A DNA stretch of 64,000 nucleotides from CADEDV01 sp036383515. Its GTDB lineage: Bacteria; Bacteroidota; Bacteroidia; Chitinophagales; Chitinophagaceae. Location: the NCBI GenBank assembly GCA_036383515.1, contig DASVOE010000129.1:1-64000 (forward strand), written 5' to 3'. The notes under the pieces are model-generated. The model saw only the letters and a list, made by a program, of their open reading frames with translations, did no database searches and had not been told where the DNA came from. Made by a program: the position numbers and the translations under genes. Position 1 is the first letter of the stretch; every line of letters starts with the position of its first letter. Shown here one piece after another: positions 62,949 through 64,000 of this stretch.

Positions 62949-63677
62949 TTAAAGACCGCTTAAAGTAATGCCGATCGAGAAAGGTTTTACCTGTGGCCCT
63001 GCTCCTTCCTTGAACAGGCTGTTGAGTTGATAATTTCCATACAACGTGAAATGACCCAACCCCACTCTTGCTGTGGCAACAAAACGATTCTTATTAAAAA
63101 AACGTTTGCTCGATTCTTTCATCACGTAATCGTTGAGCGTATTATTATTCCTGTTTTCATATTTTGAATTGCGGGTATGGGCATTGATCAGCGTTCCGAT
63201 TTTTACACCGATAGCTGCTTTAAAGCTTTTACCCGGGTTTAAGGGATCAGGTGTAAACCGAAGTTCTATAGGAGCTTCGAGATAAGCAGTAGCGATCTTT
63301 GTTTTTTTGAAATGATCCGTATCCGAACGATCCGAGAAGCGGAGTGTGGGGGTAAGATCTTTTATACCCACATACGTTTTCGAAAAAAGAATATGATCTG
63401 TAGAAATGCCGGGACCTATGGCAATACTCATCTTAGGATTTGTTTTAAAAGGAAAATCCAGCATGAAATAAATATTAAAGCTTTTTGAAAAGCCGCTGGT
63501 CTTCACACTATCGGGAGCACTGGCCCAGTTAGTATAACCAAACTGCAGCAGTAAATGGTCATTGGCACGGTTACTCAGATCAATGGGTTTCTTTTTAGCC
63601 GGAACAACTGTTGTATCCTGTGCAAATAAAGCAGTGGTAAACAGGGCACAGGCTAGTAACGATAAAATCTTCTTCAT
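62949..63677 (-). CDS. Outer-membrane beta-barrel (porin-like) protein
   Basis: 242 residues with a signal peptide (ending ALFAQ). Beta-strand-rich sequence with alternating hydrophobic residues (LLLQFGYTNWASAPDSVKTSGFSKSFNIYFMLDFPF, TAYLEAPIELRFTPDP, VGLGHFTLYGNYQLN) suits an 8-12-strand barrel of the outer-membrane protein family. Its substrate is unknown. Upstream (63678-64000) no second gene was accepted. Confidence 0.8.
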   Translation of the reverse strand: MKKILSLLACALFTTALFAQDTTVVPAKKKPIDLSNRANDHLLLQFGYTNWASAPDSVKTSGFSKSFNIYFMLDFPFKTNPKMSIAIGPGISTDHILFSKTYVGIKDLTPTLRFSDRSDTDHFKKTKIATAYLEAPIELRFTPDPLNPGKSFKAAIGVKIGTLINAHTRNSKYENRNNNTLNDYVMKESSKRFFNKNRFVATARVGLGHFTLYGNYQLNSLFKEGAGPQVKPFSIGITLSGL

Positions 63678-63773
63678 AAGTTTTAAGTAGTGGGCAAATG
63701 TATTTTCATCCCGGTTAATAAAAGGTTAAAGAACCTTGTATGATAGCAAATAAAAAAACCTGCAATACGGTTG

Positions 63774-63822
63774 CACAAAGTAATCTGCATTACTACTCTT
63801 TGTGTCGTTGCGGGACTTTGTG
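63774..63822. repeat. Degenerate REP-like inverted repeat
   Basis: CACAAAG (63774-63780) and CTTTGTG (63816-63822) flank a segment with CTTTGTGTCGTTGCGGGA, resembling the element at 42878-42958 with T for C changes. Confidence 0.45.
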
Positions 63823-63941
63823 ATGGTTATTTGATCCTGCAAGGGATACAATCGGGCACTACTGCTATAAATCATTTTGTTTATAATAGTAACCCCAGAC
63901 CATCTATTCAATTCACTATTCAAAAAATTCGGATAACCTCA

Positions 63942-63962
63942 ATTATCTAACTGTCAGATAAT
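63942..63962. promoter_or_regulatory. Palindromic operator with adjoining -7 box
   Basis: ATTATCT-A-ACTGT-C-AGATAAT is an almost perfect 21-base palindrome, TetR-operator-like, next to TATATTTG on the minus strand (63969-63976). The regulated gene is either the barrel gene to the left or one beyond the right edge. Confidence 0.5.
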
Positions 63963-64000
63963 GAACGCAAATATAGTAATTCATTTTTGATAAGGCTGGA

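Noticed and set aside
63726..63923. 65-codon minus-strand frame upstream of the barrel gene
   Set aside because: It crosses the REP-like repeat, has no signal or domain pattern, and looks like chance.
1..64000. CRISPR arrays, prophage or insertion sequences
   Set aside because: No regularly spaced repeats, transposase, integrase or phage structural genes were seen.

Overview
The window looks like the chromosome of a member of the Bacteroidota, most likely a Chitinophagaceae-type bacterium. This rests on secreted proteins with type IX secretion (T9SS) tails, a DUF5606 protein, outer-membrane beta-barrels fused to carboxypeptidase-like domains, AT-rich intergenic DNA, and promoter elements of the Bacteroidota form TTG ... 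TAnnTTTG. I saw no phage, insertion sequence, plasmid or CRISPR signature. Nearly all of it is ordinary chromosome carrying core and accessory genes.

Layout. 1-1.3 kb: metal homeostasis (truncated MerC-like protein, SCO1/SenC, Fur-family regulator) with a candidate operator. 1.5-4.6 kb: M3 peptidase, DUF5606 protein, SET-domain protein. 4.7-9.6 kb: a large outer-membrane protein followed by an ECF sigma factor, a putative anti-sigma protein and two Spy-like envelope proteins, plausibly one envelope-stress module. 9.7-12 kb: an unusual NqrB/RnfD-like membrane domain joined in frame to a DUF2330 protein. 12.2-17.9 kb: small secreted and ligand-binding proteins, then a translationally overlapped DsbA-like/truncated-haemoglobin pair. 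17.9-26.2 kb: DNA maintenance (polA, uvrB, recA) with methylglyoxal synthase and an OB-fold/YceI pair. 26.3-35.3 kb: rpoN, a cell-wall glucosaminidase, a DegT-type aminotransferase, a glycosyl-hydrolase-like lipoprotein-type enzyme, a MarR regulator with a SnoaL-like gene, and a radical SAM/SPASM enzyme. 35.3-39 kb: the 5-oxoprolinase operon pxpB-pxpC-pxpA with an NRAMP-related transporter that lacks the NRAMP metal-binding residues. 39-45 kb: L,D-transpeptidase, AI-2E-type and MATE transporters, a reductase and an AraC regulator. 45-51.5 kb: an operon of CPBP-like protein, epimerase, fatty-acid-hydroxylase/sterol-desaturase and SDR enzymes (probable lipid modification), overlapping tail-to-tail with an orphan histidine kinase. 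52-64 kb: T9SS cargo, including a seven-bladed FG-GAP protein, an AraC regulator, a duplicated DUF1259 lipoprotein, tRNA-Asn, a Rieske protein, HflX and a beta-barrel protein.

The most interesting signal is regulatory. Two nearly identical palindromes (AATGTT-NN-AACATT) sit directly against the TAnnTTTG box of two distant operons: the OB-fold/YceI operon near 25.0 kb and the SnoaL/MarR operon near 33.5 kb. This suggests a small MarR-controlled regulon with autoregulation. Other points worth checking are the NqrB/RnfD-DUF2330 fusion, the NRAMP-like transporter tied to 5-oxoproline, the lipid-modifying operon and a 29-codon small ORF.

All family assignments come from reading the translations; no database search was run.
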